Origin: Rariglobus sp041662485
GTDB lineage: Bacteria > Verrucomicrobiota > Verrucomicrobiia > Opitutales > Opitutaceae
Direction of reading: 5' to 3'
Assembly (NCBI GenBank): GCA_041662485.1
Contig: JBAZSJ010000007.1
Coordinates: 1-64,000, forward strand
Length of the DNA: 64,000 nucleotides
Each line of letters begins with the position of its first letter. Position 1 is the first letter of the stretch. The notes below the pieces were generated by a model. That model made no database searches. It had not been told where the DNA came from and was given only the letters and a program-made list of their open reading frames with translations. A program made the position numbers and the translations under genes. This document shows positions 40,552-50,712 of the stretch, piece after piece.

Positions 40552-41169
40552 ATCGGATGGGGTCACGGGGATTGCGCCCCGTAACCCTTCCACACCACCG
40601 GACATGCGGTTTTCCGCATCCGGCGGTTGGAGGACAGAGAAGTCCTGCACTGACGGATCAAACGCGCCTTGCCGGTCCCGAGAGTCATTAGGGCGTGGAA
40701 TCCACCATCCCCCAACCCGGCGGCGGACGCGGGAAACCGAGTTTCGCTCGGTGCCCGGCCGTTTCGACCGACTACACGACTTGCTTGCATCCTCATTCTT
40801 CTCTGACTCCTTCGGCCCTTCGCTCTTCCCGCCGTTACGCGGGTGTCTTCACTACTACGGCCTCTGCTGACTTCTCCAGCGCTCTCACGCCAGAGATCTC
40901 CCCGGGTAAGGTGCGTGATCTTTCGACCCGTGCCGCCAGGCTCTACCCGATGCGTCTTTCGGTGACGGTTGGACTTCGCGTTTTCTCGCACGCTTGTCGC
41001 CCGCATCGCGGCCTCGCTGCCTGTTCGTGTTCCTACGGTCGTGTCTTTGCCTCCACCTTCTTTTGCGCTGAGCCCCTCGCGAGGCCCGCCTTGGTCTTGG
41101 CTACGGTTGTTGTCACTCCTTCCGAACATTTCGTTTCATTTGTTTAGTTCACGCCCTTGCCGGGCACAC
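40552..41169 (-). ncRNA. Group IIC intron without an intron-encoded protein
   Basis: The minus strand starts GTGTGCCCGGCAAGGGCGTG at 41169, the group IIC 5' end form. It then carries CTTACCCGGGGAGATCTCTG and AGAAGTCAGCAGAGGCCGTA, which I recognise from domain I/III parts of the Oceanobacillus iheyensis IIC intron. It ends with a 34-nt domain V at 40627-40594. That hairpin has a 14-base 5' strand, an AAAA loop, a 2-nt bulge and a G-U pair in the CGC catalytic triad. A domain VI-like stem (GGGTTACGGGG / CCCCGTGACCC) and a CCGAT end at 40552 follow. Only ~618 nt, with no reverse-transcriptase frame in domain IV. Open frames on either strand here are spurious. It would depend on a maturase in trans. 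Confidence 0.8.
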
Positions 41170-41193
41170 GAGGTCGGACCTCCAGGTCCGTCC
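41170..41193. repeat. Dispersed palindrome, copy 2, forming the 5' exon of the intron
   Basis: GGTCGGACCT (41172-41181) and AGGTCCGTCC (41184-41193) form a stem with a 2-base loop directly before the intron start at 41169 on the minus strand. Group IIC introns prefer to insert just after stem-loops. Another related palindrome (TCGGAC-CTG-GTCCGA) lies near 41224-41238. Confidence 0.72.
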
Positions 41194-41587
41194 TGATATT
41201 TTCCCGAGGACGCCCAAGCGGATCGGACCTGGTCCGACCTCCATTGAGGCCACGGCTTTAGGGAACTCCTAAAATCCGGCCCCTCCCGCCGCCTCTGCCC
41301 GCCCGTGTAGGGCTGGCGCTTGCGCCATGCCTCGCAGGCCGGACAACATCGAACCGGCACGGCGCAAGCGCCGGCCCTACAAACCCTATCTCGGACAGAT
41401 TTTAGGACCTCCCTTTATTCGCAATGGGTCCAATACCCCGGACTACCGATACCCGAAGCTTGCTTCGGCTTGGTTGGCGGCGGGAGGGACGACCTCCGTG
41501 TCGTCCGCGCCGATCCGGTCCACGCGGAAGTGGACCCTCCCAATGCCCGATACGAAGATTGATCCGGGGATGTTTACTTGAAATGGC
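41194..41587. other. Repeat-rich intergenic region upstream of the intron
   Basis: No gene is seen. It holds a second TCGGACC-type palindrome, the BIME at 41307-41380, a CGAAGCTTGCTTCGG-like palindrome near 41456-41470, and GGGAGGG...CCCTCCC inverted ends (about 41489-41539). A TTTATTCGCA-x-TGGGTCCAATACC segment recurs inverted at about 21485-21507. Confidence 0.55.
41307..41380. repeat. BIME-like pair of GTAG-bracketed palindromes
   Basis: GTAGGGCTGGCGCTTGCGCC at the left (from 41307) and GGCGCAAGCGCCGGCCCTAC at the right (to 41380). Each half is a palindrome around TTGC/GCAA, the same core as the single element at 14289-14308. Confidence 0.8.
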
Positions 41588-44500
41588 CTATGCCTTCGGT
41601 TGACGCACCCCCGACATGAGCCCGCTGCGCAGGAAGGCCTCGTGCAAATGATCGGGCCTGATGGGCTTGGTGACGTAGTCGTTCATCCCCGCCTGAAGGC
41701 ATTTCAGCCGGTCGTCGGCCATCGCGTAGGCTGTCAGCGCGATGACGGGAATGTCCCGGTTGATACCCTCGATCTTGCCCGAGCGGATTTGACGGGTCGC
41801 CTCGTAGCCGTCCATCCCCGGCATCTGGCAGTCCATGAGCACGGCGTCATAGGGCTGCCGAGGGAGGCGGATGAGCAACTCGAGGCCGTTCTCCACCACG
41901 TCCACCGTGTGCCCCATTTTTTCAAGGATGCGGCGCGCAACCATCTGGTTGGTGCGGTTGTCCTCCGCCATCAGGATGCGGAGACCGGAACCGGGCGGGC
42001 GACGAACCATGGCCCAGCCGGGATTGGCGGGTTTGGCCGGCACAACGGACTCAAGCCCGAGGATGGCGGTCAGACTGCGGTGGAGTTGCTCTGAACGGAC
42101 CGGCTTCGTCAGCAACGCCGCGAATTTCGCCGCCTCGATCTGCTGTGGATTCGCGAGATGGCCCGCGGACGAAAGCATGATCAACGGCAGCCCCGCAAAC
42201 TCGGGCCGCGCGCGTATCTGGAGCGCGAGATGCAGGCCGTTGAGCTGCGGCATGTTCCAGTCGAGCACGCCCAGGGCAAACGGAGCGCCCGCCTTGTGTT
42301 GCTCGATGAGCCGCGGAAGAAACAAGGCCGGCTCCGCCAGCATTTCGGCCTCGACCCCGAACGCGGCGAACTGGGCGGCGAGTATCTTGAGGTTGGTCTC
42401 ATTGTCGTCCACCACCAGCGCCCGCAGTCCGGCAGGCAGATGCCGGTCCAGCGCGGGGAGGATCGGAGTGCGGCGTTGCAGCGACAGCTCGAACCAGAAT
42501 TTTGAGCCGCGCCCCGGTTCGCTTTCAAAATCGATCTCGCCGCCCATCAGCCCGATCAGCTGGCGGGAGATGGCCAGCCCGAGCCCGGTGCCACCAAAGC
42601 GTCGCGTCGTGGTGCCGTCGGCCTGGGTGAAGGGCTGGAAAAGCCGCTTCCGCGCCTCGGGCTCGATGCCGATGCCGGTGTCGCTCACCAGGCAGTGAAA
42701 GGAAACCCGCCCGGCGTTTTCGCGCAGCAGGCGCACGCGCACGAGAACCTCCCCCTGCTCGGTGAATTTCACGGCGTTGCCCACCAGGTTGATGAGCACC
42801 TGGCGCAGCCGCCCCGCGTCGCCCAGCAGACGATACGCGAGCCGGTCGTCGAAATCGCAGATAAGCTCCACGCCCTTCTCGTGGGCGCGGGGCGCGAGCA
42901 GCGCGAGCGCCTCCTCGACCACCTCGCGGAGCTCGAACTCCTCGGACTCGATCCGCAGCCTGCCCGCCTCGATCTTCGAAAAATCGAGGATGTCGTTGAT
43001 GATGCCGAGCAGGCTCTCGGAGCTGTGCTGGATGACGTTGCCCATCTCGCGCTGGTCGGGCGTGAGCTCGGTTTCCATGAGCAGGCCGGACATGCCGATG
43101 ATGCCGTTCATCGGCGTGCGGATCTCGTGGCTCATATTCGCGAGGAATTCCGACTTCATCCGCGACGCCGCCAGCGCCTCGTCGCGGGCCTTGGCGAGGT
43201 TTTCGGCGAGATTCTTTCGGTCGGTGATGTCCTCGAGCTGCGAAACAAAATGCAGGGGCACGCCCGCCGCGTCGCGCACGACGGATGCGGTGAGCCGCAC
43301 CCACACGACATGTCCGTCACGATGGAAGTAGCGTTTTTCCATGTGGTAAAAACGGACCTTGCCGGCGAGCAGCGAACGCACGTTGTCCAGGTCGGCGTCG
43401 AGATCCTCGGGATGGGTGATGTCGAGAAACGTCTTCTCCAGCAGCGTCGGCTCGTCATAGCCGATGATGTCGCAAAGCGCGGCGTTGACGCGCACCCAGC
43501 TCCCGTCGAGCCCCACGATCGCCATGCCGATGCCCGCAAACTCGAAGGCGTTGCGGAACTGCTCCTCGCTCGTGCGCAACGCCTCCTCGGCGCGCTTGCG
43601 CCCCGTGAGATCCTGCGCGATTCCCAGAAACCCCGTGATTTTTCCGTCGGCTTCCCGCAACGCGGTGACGCTGAGCAGCACCGGCAGGCGATGCCCGTCC
43701 TTGCACACATAGGTCCACTCCCGCATGTCCACCTCTCCTTCGCGCACACGAGCCACGAAGACCTCGAAACCCGGCTCGACGGCGCGCCCGAGTTTGGCCG
43801 TAAGCTCGGCGGCTCTCACCGACACCTCGGCGGCGTCGTGGAAAACCGCCGGACTCCGTCCGATCATCTCCTCGTTCGAGTAGCCGAGCATCTTTTCCGC
43901 GCCCTTGTTGAAGAAGCGGATTTTCCCGGAGGGGTCGGTCCCGATGATGCCGTAGTCGGTGCCGTTGAGCACGCCCTTGAGTTCGGTCTGGGCCGCCGTG
44001 CGCTCATGCACCTGCCGCCTGAGCTGTTCGTTCGCCGCCTTCAGGGCGTCCTCCGCGATGCCGCGGGCCTTCGCGTTGCGACGAACGACGATCATCGCGA
44101 TGGCGAGCAACGCAAAGGTCAGGCTTCCTCCCAGCAAAATCACCCCTCGCGTCTGCCGCGCGGAACGCGCGCTCTCCCTCTCGCGCGTGGCGAGCAACCG
44201 CCGCTCCTCGGCCTCGATGAGGCCCGCGATGCGATGGATTTCCTGAGTCAGCTTCAGGCCGGCGGTATTCGCAATGATCGCGGCGGCCCCCGCACGGTCG
44301 CCTGCCTGGCAAAAGGCGAAGGTGGCGTCGTTGCGGGCGATCTTGGCCTGCACGATCGGGGCCAGTTCGGCGACCCGGGCCGTTTGCGAGGGATTGTCCG
44401 CGACGAGCGCGCGCAACTCCTGCAGCCTCGTCCGGACTTCCGCCGCCCTGGCCTGCCGGCCTTCCAGATAGTCCTTTTCTCCGGAGATGACATAGCCGCG

Positions 44501-45310
44501 CACGGCGGACTCGATCTGCGAGATGCGCAGTTCCATCACGTTGATGGCGGTGACGACTTCCTCGGCGTGCCCGATCCAGTCGGCCGTTTTTTCCTGGAGC
44601 CGGATGCTCGCGGCGGTGATCACGCCGACCACCATCAGAACCGCCCCCGTCGTGATGAAAAACGGCATCAACCGGTCTTCGATGCCCTTGTGCTTATGCG
44701 GACTGGCCAGCGTCCATCCGAAGAGCCCCGCCGCCACGAGGAGCAGGCACAGGCAGGTCAGCACCGCCATGCGGACGGGCTGTCCCCAGGCATAGGCCAC
44801 CGGCAATCCCGTGAGATACCCGCACAGGCCCACAAACGCCACCGCCATGATTAGCCCTGCGAACAATTCCAGCAACCGGGTCCAGGCACCGCGCAGGCCC
44901 AAAAAAATCAAGGCGACACCGCAAAGGACAAACGCGACGACCGTGGGCACCGCCATTCGCCCGGGCAACACATCCATGCCAGGCAGAAACAACTCATCAA
45001 TGCCCAGGTTCAATCCCGTCTTATGCTCCAGCCCGGTCGCCAGACCGATGAAAAGCACCAGCACGCCCGTGGCCGTGGTTGCCCGGGGGGCGCCGCACGC
45101 CTTTGCCACAAAACCCGCGCCGATGGCCATGAAGCAGATGGCCGTGTTCACCACCATCGGCGTTTCATTCGCCATCAGGGCCGTCTTCTCAACGTGCCCC
45201 GTGACCCAGGCCAGCAGCACCAAGGCCGCCAATGCCATCAGCACGATGCCGGAAATGGACAACCAGAGAGACGCGCGCGACGACTGTGCCTTTGAATCCA
45301 ACGGCTCCAC
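41588..45310 (-). CDS. Large hybrid sensor histidine kinase with CHASE3-like, PAS and receiver domains
   Basis: About 1240 aa from GTG 45310. N-terminal membrane segments (~20-210) precede a CHASE3-like helical sensor (~230-380; ETADWIGHAEEVVTAINVME, VRGYVISGEKDYLEGRQA) and another membrane segment. Then come PAS domains (NGTDYGIIGTDPSGKIRFFN and further ones to ~700), HisKA with SHEIRTPMNGIIGMS (His near 725) and an HATPase domain (LINLVGNAVKFTEQGEV, GTGLGLAISRQLIGLMGG). Two receiver domains follow, a diverged one (LRALVVDDNETNLKIL) and a typical one (ILMAEDNRTNQMV, DAVLMDCQMPGMDGYEATRQ). There is no C-terminal HPt, so an external phosphotransfer protein is expected. The start is uncertain: the open frame continues to 45553 over the DUF255 gene, and GTG 45310 overlaps the stop of a 16-codon leader. 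Confidence 0.85.
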   Translation of the reverse strand: MEPLDSKAQSSRASLWLSISGIVLMALAALVLLAWVTGHVEKTALMANETPMVVNTAICFMAIGAGFVAKACGAPRATTATGVLVLFIGLATGLEHKTGLNLGIDELFLPGMDVLPGRMAVPTVVAFVLCGVALIFLGLRGAWTRLLELFAGLIMAVAFVGLCGYLTGLPVAYAWGQPVRMAVLTCLCLLLVAAGLFGWTLASPHKHKGIEDRLMPFFITTGAVLMVVGVITAASIRLQEKTADWIGHAEEVVTAINVMELRISQIESAVRGYVISGEKDYLEGRQARAAEVRTRLQELRALVADNPSQTARVAELAPIVQAKIARNDATFAFCQAGDRAGAAAIIANTAGLKLTQEIHRIAGLIEAEERRLLATRERESARSARQTRGVILLGGSLTFALLAIAMIVVRRNAKARGIAEDALKAANEQLRRQVHERTAAQTELKGVLNGTDYGIIGTDPSGKIRFFNKGAEKMLGYSNEEMIGRSPAVFHDAAEVSVRAAELTAKLGRAVEPGFEVFVARVREGEVDMREWTYVCKDGHRLPVLLSVTALREADGKITGFLGIAQDLTGRKRAEEALRTSEEQFRNAFEFAGIGMAIVGLDGSWVRVNAALCDIIGYDEPTLLEKTFLDITHPEDLDADLDNVRSLLAGKVRFYHMEKRYFHRDGHVVWVRLTASVVRDAAGVPLHFVSQLEDITDRKNLAENLAKARDEALAASRMKSEFLANMSHEIRTPMNGIIGMSGLLMETELTPDQREMGNVIQHSSESLLGIINDILDFSKIEAGRLRIESEEFELREVVEEALALLAPRAHEKGVELICDFDDRLAYRLLGDAGRLRQVLINLVGNAVKFTEQGEVLVRVRLLRENAGRVSFHCLVSDTGIGIEPEARKRLFQPFTQADGTTTRRFGGTGLGLAISRQLIGLMGGEIDFESEPGRGSKFWFELSLQRRTPILPALDRHLPAGLRALVVDDNETNLKILAAQFAAFGVEAEMLAEPALFLPRLIEQHKAGAPFALGVLDWNMPQLNGLHLALQIRARPEFAGLPLIMLSSAGHLANPQQIEAAKFAALLTKPVRSEQLHRSLTAILGLESVVPAKPANPGWAMVRRPPGSGLRILMAEDNRTNQMVARRILEKMGHTVDVVENGLELLIRLPRQPYDAVLMDCQMPGMDGYEATRQIRSGKIEGINRDIPVIALTAYAMADDRLKCLQAGMNDYVTKPIRPDHLHEAFLRSGLMSGVRQPKA

Positions 45311-45356
45311 TAGAGAGACGCCGCCGGCCGAAGTCCACTCATCAGCAATAAGGTTT

Positions 45357-45360
<4 letters not shown>
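45310..45360 (-). CDS. 16-codon leader ORF between the DUF255 and kinase genes
   Basis: ATG 45360 overlaps the DUF255 stop as ATGA and is preceded by AAGGACAGGG, a good ribosome-binding site. The frame reads MKTLLLMSGLRPAASL and stops at TAG, whose G is the first base of GTG 45310 of the kinase frame. It could be a coupling leader, or the true kinase start separated by a frameshift. Confidence 0.45.
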
Positions 45361-47528
<2,168 letters not shown>

Positions 47529-47597
47529 GGATGGAAAACACCAGTAAGCGCAAAGTCGCTCCGCCGCCAAGGCTGACGCCAAGAAAACTCCGCCTTC

Positions 47598-48611
47598 TTA
47601 CGGGGCGGAGCCTCCGCTTTCCCTCCAGCGTCCCTCGACCAGCGTCGTCTTGGGCATGGCGGGCAGGCCAAATTCATTGCGAGCCAGTTCGCCGGCCAGT
47701 TGTTCAACCGCCGTGGTAAAAATATCCTCCCACGACTGTTGGACACCAGGAAAGGCCGCCCCGGCGGCCCGATCGAGGCTTGCATAGCCGACGTCGGCGG
47801 GAATCCGCGCCCCGCATCGCCGCAGCCAATCAACCGCATGATCCGGATGGTTACCGATCACCGCATCCGGCGAATGCCGCAGGAACCACTTTGCAAATTC
47901 CTCCTCCCCCTGCCCATCCTTCAACATCAACGGAGCGATGCCGGCCCCGCCGTGCAAACGCGGCGCGCACAAGGCCGCCGCCTGCCAGTAGTGACGCGAG
48001 CGGGCATCCTCGTCCCTTCTCATCACGCAGCCGATACGCCGGTGCCCGGCGGCGCGCAACTCGCGGTAGCATGTCAGCAATCCGCCGAAGTGTGCGTTCG
48101 CCACGCGGTTCATTTCCTTCTGGGAAAACGAATATCCCAAGGCCACCACCGCATGCAGGCTCCAGTCGATCTGCAGCGGAAGAAGATCGAGAGGCATCGG
48201 GGCGATGATCAGCCCGCGAATGCCGCGATTGAATAGCACCCGGCCCACACTCGCCGAGTCCTTGCCCCGATGCCCGAGCGGGAACAACTCCAGCTTCATA
48301 CCGATCTCCCTGGCCCTCTGCTGGGTGATATCCCAGAATGACGCCAAGACCGGCGCATGATGGAACCCCGTTCCCTCAATGAGCATCGCGATCACCTCAC
48401 CCGTCGCATTGACCCGCCGGCTCCTCACTTGAGTAAGCAAGGCGCTCACCAAAATATTGCCGCGATAATTCATCTTCCTGGCCAGCGCCTGCACCCTTTC
48501 CCGCGTGGCGGGCGAAATCGCGGGATTGTTGCGCAAGGCCATGGACACCGTCGCATGGCTGACGCCAAGCTTTGCAGCCAATTCACGTAAGGAGGGTGGG
48601 CGCGGGTCCAT
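47598..48611 (-). CDS. LacI-family transcriptional regulator
   Basis: A 337-aa regulator. The N-terminal helix-turn-helix LRELAAKLGVSHATVSMALR and hinge NNPAISPATRERVQALARKM are followed by a periplasmic-binding-protein-like effector domain (VIAMLIEGTGFHHAPVLASF, GIRGLIIAPMP, RRIGCVMRRDEDARSRHYWQ, DAVIGNHPDHAVDWLR). ATG 48611 (MDPRPPSLREL) gives the usual LacI start; an earlier ATG at 48656 adds 15 residues. It is divergent from the pseudopilin-led carbohydrate cluster (gap 80 bp). TTTAACGTGGTAAA at about 48614-48627 is a candidate operator, so it likely controls that cluster in response to a sugar. Confidence 0.9.
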   Translation of the reverse strand: MDPRPPSLRELAAKLGVSHATVSMALRNNPAISPATRERVQALARKMNYRGNILVSALLTQVRSRRVNATGEVIAMLIEGTGFHHAPVLASFWDITQQRAREIGMKLELFPLGHRGKDSASVGRVLFNRGIRGLIIAPMPLDLLPLQIDWSLHAVVALGYSFSQKEMNRVANAHFGGLLTCYRELRAAGHRRIGCVMRRDEDARSRHYWQAAALCAPRLHGGAGIAPLMLKDGQGEEEFAKWFLRHSPDAVIGNHPDHAVDWLRRCGARIPADVGYASLDRAAGAAFPGVQQSWEDIFTTAVEQLAGELARNEFGLPAMPKTTLVEGRWRESGGSAP

Positions 48612-48691
48612 TTTATTTAACGTGGTAAACTCTGGCGCGGTTGTATCGTTTGACAATCGGATAAGTGTGCTTCCACCCCCCCCACCGCGCC

Positions 48692-49510
48692 ATGTCTTCG
48701 TCGCACCCTCCCTTTCTGCGTCCGCCCTCCCCTTTCGCCCTTCGTTCCCGCACCCGCAACGCCTTCACCCTCGTCGAACTGCTCGCCGTGATCGCTATCG
48801 TCGGCGTCCTCGCCGCCCTTCTTTTCGCCGCCTACGGAGGCATTATGCGTGCGAAAAACACCTCCGTCTGCCTCGCAAACCTACGGCAGATCGGCACGGC
48901 CACGCTCGTTTATTGCGCCGACCATAAAGGCGATTTTCCCCGCGCCGTCTCCTTCCCTCCAAACACGGTCAGATCCGACAGCCCTTGGAACACACTGCTC
49001 AACGTCTATCTGGGCCTCCCCAGCGAGTCGGCCCCCTCCCCCATCTACAAATGTCCCGCCGATCCCCGAGATTATATGACCGTTCAAAACGGAACGACCC
49101 GTTACGCCCGCTCCTATTCCTTCAACGGGACGCCCGACCTTTCCGCTTCCACCGTGATCGGGACCATGGGCTTGGTCCAGACCACCGGCGTCGGCAACCA
49201 CCAGTATCCTGTAAGAAAACTGGCCCACATCACCGCACCGTCGAAGACCATCATGGTGACCGAATGGTGGACCAACAAGACCGGCGACCTCCGCGAAAAC
49301 TGGCAGGACTCCTATACGTGCAGTCAGATCACCGCAGGCTGGACTCTCCTGTCAAATGTGCCGATCAGTCACGAAAGATCCGGGTATTATCACGGGGCCA
49401 ATTATAATGCCGTGTTTGTAGACGGCCACGTGCAGTCCGTTACTCCGGAAGAAATCATCCGCGGCTGGTCGGAACCGGGCCGAGCCACGATGTGGACCGC
49501 GATCCGTTAA
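48692..49510 (+). CDS. Pseudopilin-like protein with prepilin N-terminal methylation motif
   Basis: A 272-aa secreted or fibre-forming protein. NAFTLVELLAVIAIVGVLAA near residues 25-44 is the type IV prepilin/type II pseudopilin cleavage and membrane segment (cleavage before Phe). It contains VCLANLRQIGTATLVYCADH with the usual N-x-RQ-G block, and ends with NAVFVDGHVQSV, the His/Asp-Gly box common in planctomycete and verrucomicrobial pseudopilins. Such proteins are very abundant in these phyla and are often linked to polysaccharide clusters. It is first in the rightward cluster facing the LacI gene, suggesting a role in export or surface binding. Confidence 0.85.
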   Translation: MSSSHPPFLRPPSPFALRSRTRNAFTLVELLAVIAIVGVLAALLFAAYGGIMRAKNTSVCLANLRQIGTATLVYCADHKGDFPRAVSFPPNTVRSDSPWNTLLNVYLGLPSESAPSPIYKCPADPRDYMTVQNGTTRYARSYSFNGTPDLSASTVIGTMGLVQTTGVGNHQYPVRKLAHITAPSKTIMVTEWWTNKTGDLRENWQDSYTCSQITAGWTLLSNVPISHERSGYYHGANYNAVFVDGHVQSVTPEEIIRGWSEPGRATMWTAIR

Positions 49511-49552
49511 GACCCTCCTTCGCTCCCGCCCCTCTCCCCCTAAATATCACCC

Positions 49553-50668
49553 ATGAAGCCTCTGTCTGCGTTCATTGTTTCCCCACTCGCGTTCGCCGTC
49601 CTCGGCGCGACCGCCTCGGCCCGCGACCTCGTCGTCGATGCGCGCGGCGGCACGCCCTACGCCACCTTGTCGTCCGCCGTCGCCGAGGCCGGTCCCGGCG
49701 ATACGATCATCATCGCGAAAGGCAGCGGCCCCTACCGTGAGACGCTGGCCCTCAAAAAATCCGGCACCGCCGAGGCTCCCATCGTCGTCGAAGGAAACGG
49801 CGAAACCGTCACCGGTTTTGAGCCGCTCGTCTTCGCCAAGGAAAACGGCGCCTGGCTCGCCCGTCTCCCGAAGCCGTTTCCCCTCGTGCTTACCTATAAC
49901 GGCGTGCGCGTCCTCCAGGATGCCACCGCCGCTCCGGACGTGTTCTTGGCTCCGATCAAACTGCGGGAGGACAAGGTCACTATCGAACTCCTCCCCGGCG
50001 GTTCCCCCGAAAACTGGGAGGTCTCCGTGCGCGACTGCGCCGTGGCCATTCACAACGCCTCCTACCAAACCTACCGCAACCTTGTCGCCACCGGCGCCAC
50101 CAACGATGGCTTCAACATCCATGGCAAGGGCGAAGGACTGCTCTTCGAAAACATCGTCGGCGCCAATAATCTGGACGAGGGCTTTTCCGCCCACGACGGC
50201 ATCGCCTGCGAACTCAGGGGCGGCTTTTTCTTTCGCAATGAAAACGGCATCGCCAATCCCAATGACAGAACGATCGCCACGGGTGTCCGCGTCTATGACA
50301 ACCTCGGATGGGGACTTTCCCTGAACCAAAGCTCCGTCGCGACCCTCGTCGACGTGAAGTCGTGGAATAACGACCTCGCCCAATATCGTTTCATCCACAG
50401 CGCCCGGGGCACTTGTGCCGAGGTCTGGGCTTGGGCGCCCACGTGGACCACGCGCCGCTATCGCAGCTACACCGACTCCGCCAACTCCGGCAACAAACCC
50501 TGCGCCCTCAGCAATTACGCGGCCGCACCGCTACCCGGAACATGGCCGAGCCTGCCGCAGATCGCGACCACGCCGGTGCCGCCCAATCCGCTCCCTGCCG
50601 TGCCGACTGCACGGGATGTTCTCCAAGCAGGAACGGGTGCCACTGCCCCGGCCGCCCCCTTGCGCTGA
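49553..50668 (+). CDS. Secreted right-handed beta-helix protein (polysaccharide lyase-like fold)
   Basis: A 371-aa protein with a signal peptide ending ATASA-RDLV. It starts DLVVDARGGTPYATLSSAVA and carries beta-helix rungs such as YQTYRNLVATGATNDGFNIH and NNLDEGFSAHDGIACELRGG, ending in a Pro/Ala-rich tail. It is closely similar to the N-terminal ~330 residues of the next protein (50713-53460), with shared stretches such as GDTIIIAKGSGPYRETL versus GDTLIIAKGSGPYRETL. The fold is that of pectate lyases and related enzymes, but no family-specific catalytic set can be assigned. Probably acts on or binds polysaccharide outside the cell. Confidence 0.75.
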   Translation: MKPLSAFIVSPLAFAVLGATASARDLVVDARGGTPYATLSSAVAEAGPGDTIIIAKGSGPYRETLALKKSGTAEAPIVVEGNGETVTGFEPLVFAKENGAWLARLPKPFPLVLTYNGVRVLQDATAAPDVFLAPIKLREDKVTIELLPGGSPENWEVSVRDCAVAIHNASYQTYRNLVATGATNDGFNIHGKGEGLLFENIVGANNLDEGFSAHDGIACELRGGFFFRNENGIANPNDRTIATGVRVYDNLGWGLSLNQSSVATLVDVKSWNNDLAQYRFIHSARGTCAEVWAWAPTWTTRRYRSYTDSANSGNKPCALSNYAAAPLPGTWPSLPQIATTPVPPNPLPAVPTARDVLQAGTGATAPAAPLR

Positions 50669-50712
50669 TTTTTCGCATCACGCCCGCTGAATGACCCTCC
50701 CCCCCCACCGAG

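Noticed and set aside
40563..41147. Open frames on both strands inside the intron region
   Set aside because: They coincide with ribozyme domains, including domain V, and encode no reverse-transcriptase, YADD or maturase motif.
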